DNA of 35,255 bases from a virus: IMG/VR virus record IMGVR_UViG_3300030060_003936, positions 1-35,255 of that record, one strand, 5' to 3'. The notes under the pieces were generated by a model, which was given only the letters and a program-made list of their open reading frames with translations, was not told the origin of the DNA and did not search any database. Made by a program: the position numbers and the translations under genes. How positions within the stretch are numbered: the stretch's first letter is position 1; each line of letters opens with the position of its first letter. Positions 34,877-35,255 of the stretch are shown here, one piece after another.

Positions 34877-35206
34877 ATGAAAAAAGCACCTGCTAAAATG
34901 AAAAAAGCAGCTATGAAAATGGCTAAAAAATCACCAGCTAAAATGGCTAAAAAATCACCAGCTAGAAAACCTGAAGATTTAGAAGTTGGTAACAGAAAAA
35001 ATTTACCAGCTGATTTAAAAGCTAAAATATCTGCTGCTAAAATGAAAAAAGCATCGGCTATGAAACTTAAAAAAGAAGAAGGAGCTGCTATGAAAATGAA
35101 AAAAGCTGCAATGAAACTTAAAAAAGATTCAGCAATGATGATGAAAAAAGCTGCGATGAAAATGAAAAAAGTTTCAGCTATGAAAATGAAAATGAAAAAT
35201 AAGTAA
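34877..35206 (+). CDS. Lys/Met/Ala-rich histone-like repeat protein, 109 aa
   Basis: Composition is dominated by Lys, Met and Ala with KKA(A/P)xK and AMK(M/L)KK units, like the tails of H1-type or bacterial Lys-rich DNA-binding proteins. A more ordinary stretch at residues about 33-55 (PEDLEVGNRKNLPADLKAKI) interrupts it. The DNA contains a perfect 24-nt tandem repeat at 34916-34963 coding a KMAKKSPA unit twice. Strong + strand coding by start and phase with neighbours; the long reading frame on the other strand is a hydrophobic mirror of Lys/Met codons. Role in DNA condensation is inferred from charge only. Confidence 0.65.
   Translation: MKKAPAKMKKAAMKMAKKSPAKMAKKSPARKPEDLEVGNRKNLPADLKAKISAAKMKKASAMKLKKEEGAAMKMKKAAMKLKKDSAMMMKKAAMKMKKVSAMKMKMKNK
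34916..34963 (+). repeat. 24-nt perfect tandem repeat
   Basis: Two identical adjacent 24-nt units, 34916-34939 and 34940-34963, each beginning AAAATGGCTAAAAAATCACC. In-frame (8 codons), so unit gain or loss only changes length of the Lys-rich protein. Confidence 0.9.
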
Positions 35207-35255
35207 TGTACGTTCAGGAGAACAATCCTATAAAGAAAAAGCAAAAAGGCGGAGG
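35206..35255 (+). CDS. Start of another small basic gene (cut by window end)
   Basis: ATG at 35206 overlaps the previous TAA by one base (TAATG). The visible 16 codons read MYVQENNPIKKKQKGG, close to the YVQEGNPF part of the 129-aa basic protein at 33702. The rest lies beyond the window. Confidence 0.55.
   Translation, partial: MYVQENNPIKKKQKGG

Noticed and set aside
35212-35219. AGGAG-like sequence near the window end as a Shine-Dalgarno
   Set aside because: It lies inside the first codons of the incomplete gene starting at 35206 (Gln-Glu codons); no following ATG visible, and other genes here lack such sites.
34843-35244. 133-aa hydrophobic reading frame on the minus strand
   Set aside because: It is the complement of Lys/Met/Ala codons in the + strand repeat gene; Lys and Met codons read backwards give Phe, Ile, Leu and His, so the membrane-like look is an artefact.
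1-35255. tRNA genes, CRISPR array, integrase or attachment sites
   Set aside because: No cloverleaf-like GC-rich segments outside genes, no spaced direct repeats, and no recombinase motif noticed; gaps are too short for arrays.

Overview
The window is one face of an AT-rich tailed-phage genome (Caudoviricetes). It holds the virion-structure module plus the start of an accessory block. All convincing genes lie on the + strand, closely packed, and many are separated by 1-30 nt or share a TAATG or TAATATG stop/start junction. No gene-free stretch exceeds about 90 nt. I see no tRNA, CRISPR array, insertion sequence or integrase. Starts are preceded by A/T-rich leaders rather than a GGAGG-like Shine-Dalgarno. 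Two or more proteins carry export signals, and one looks like an outer-membrane beta-barrel ending in Phe. These traits suggest a Gram-negative host, most likely Bacteroidota (marine flavobacteria-like). That host call is an inference, and other AT-rich marine hosts are possible.

Layout. (1) 3-5741, packaging and head: C-terminal end of the large terminase, portal with a long Gln-rich coiled-coil tail, acidic scaffold-like protein, major capsid protein, then a strong intrinsic terminator. (2) 5830-9022, head-completion/connector genes: a 272-aa unknown, a 244-aa connector-like protein and a 524-aa connector-like protein with an inserted sugar-binding-like domain. (3) 9026-20626, tail nozzle and adhesin: a giant 3326-aa protein with a nozzle-like core and a long adhesin-like extension, a 418-aa beta-rich protein sharing a module with it, and a 110-aa small virion protein. 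(4) 20676-31960, predicted internal (ejected) proteins: 609 aa with a heptad repeat and a C-terminal Hint (intein-like) domain, 651 aa of unknown function, and a 2498-aa polyvalent protein with an HExxH metallopeptidase motif, a PD-(D/E)XK nuclease-like motif, a HAD phosphatase domain and repeated KFS(K/R) linkers. No sheath or tape-measure protein is seen, so a short-tailed, podovirus-like particle is the best reading.

(5) 31991-35255, accessory block: outer-membrane barrel, a one-TM coiled-coil protein (holin/spanin candidate), an exported thioredoxin-like protein that has lost both active-site cysteines, two small Cys-containing basic proteins, a complete PAP2-type phosphatase, a Lys/Met/Ala-rich repeat protein, and the start of another small basic gene cut by the window end.

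Working model: portal, scaffold and capsid genes build the head. The connector and nozzle genes close it and display sugar-binding adhesins. The Hint-tagged and polyvalent proteins are packed inside and delivered with the genome. The last block acts on the envelope, host phosphate compounds or DNA compaction.
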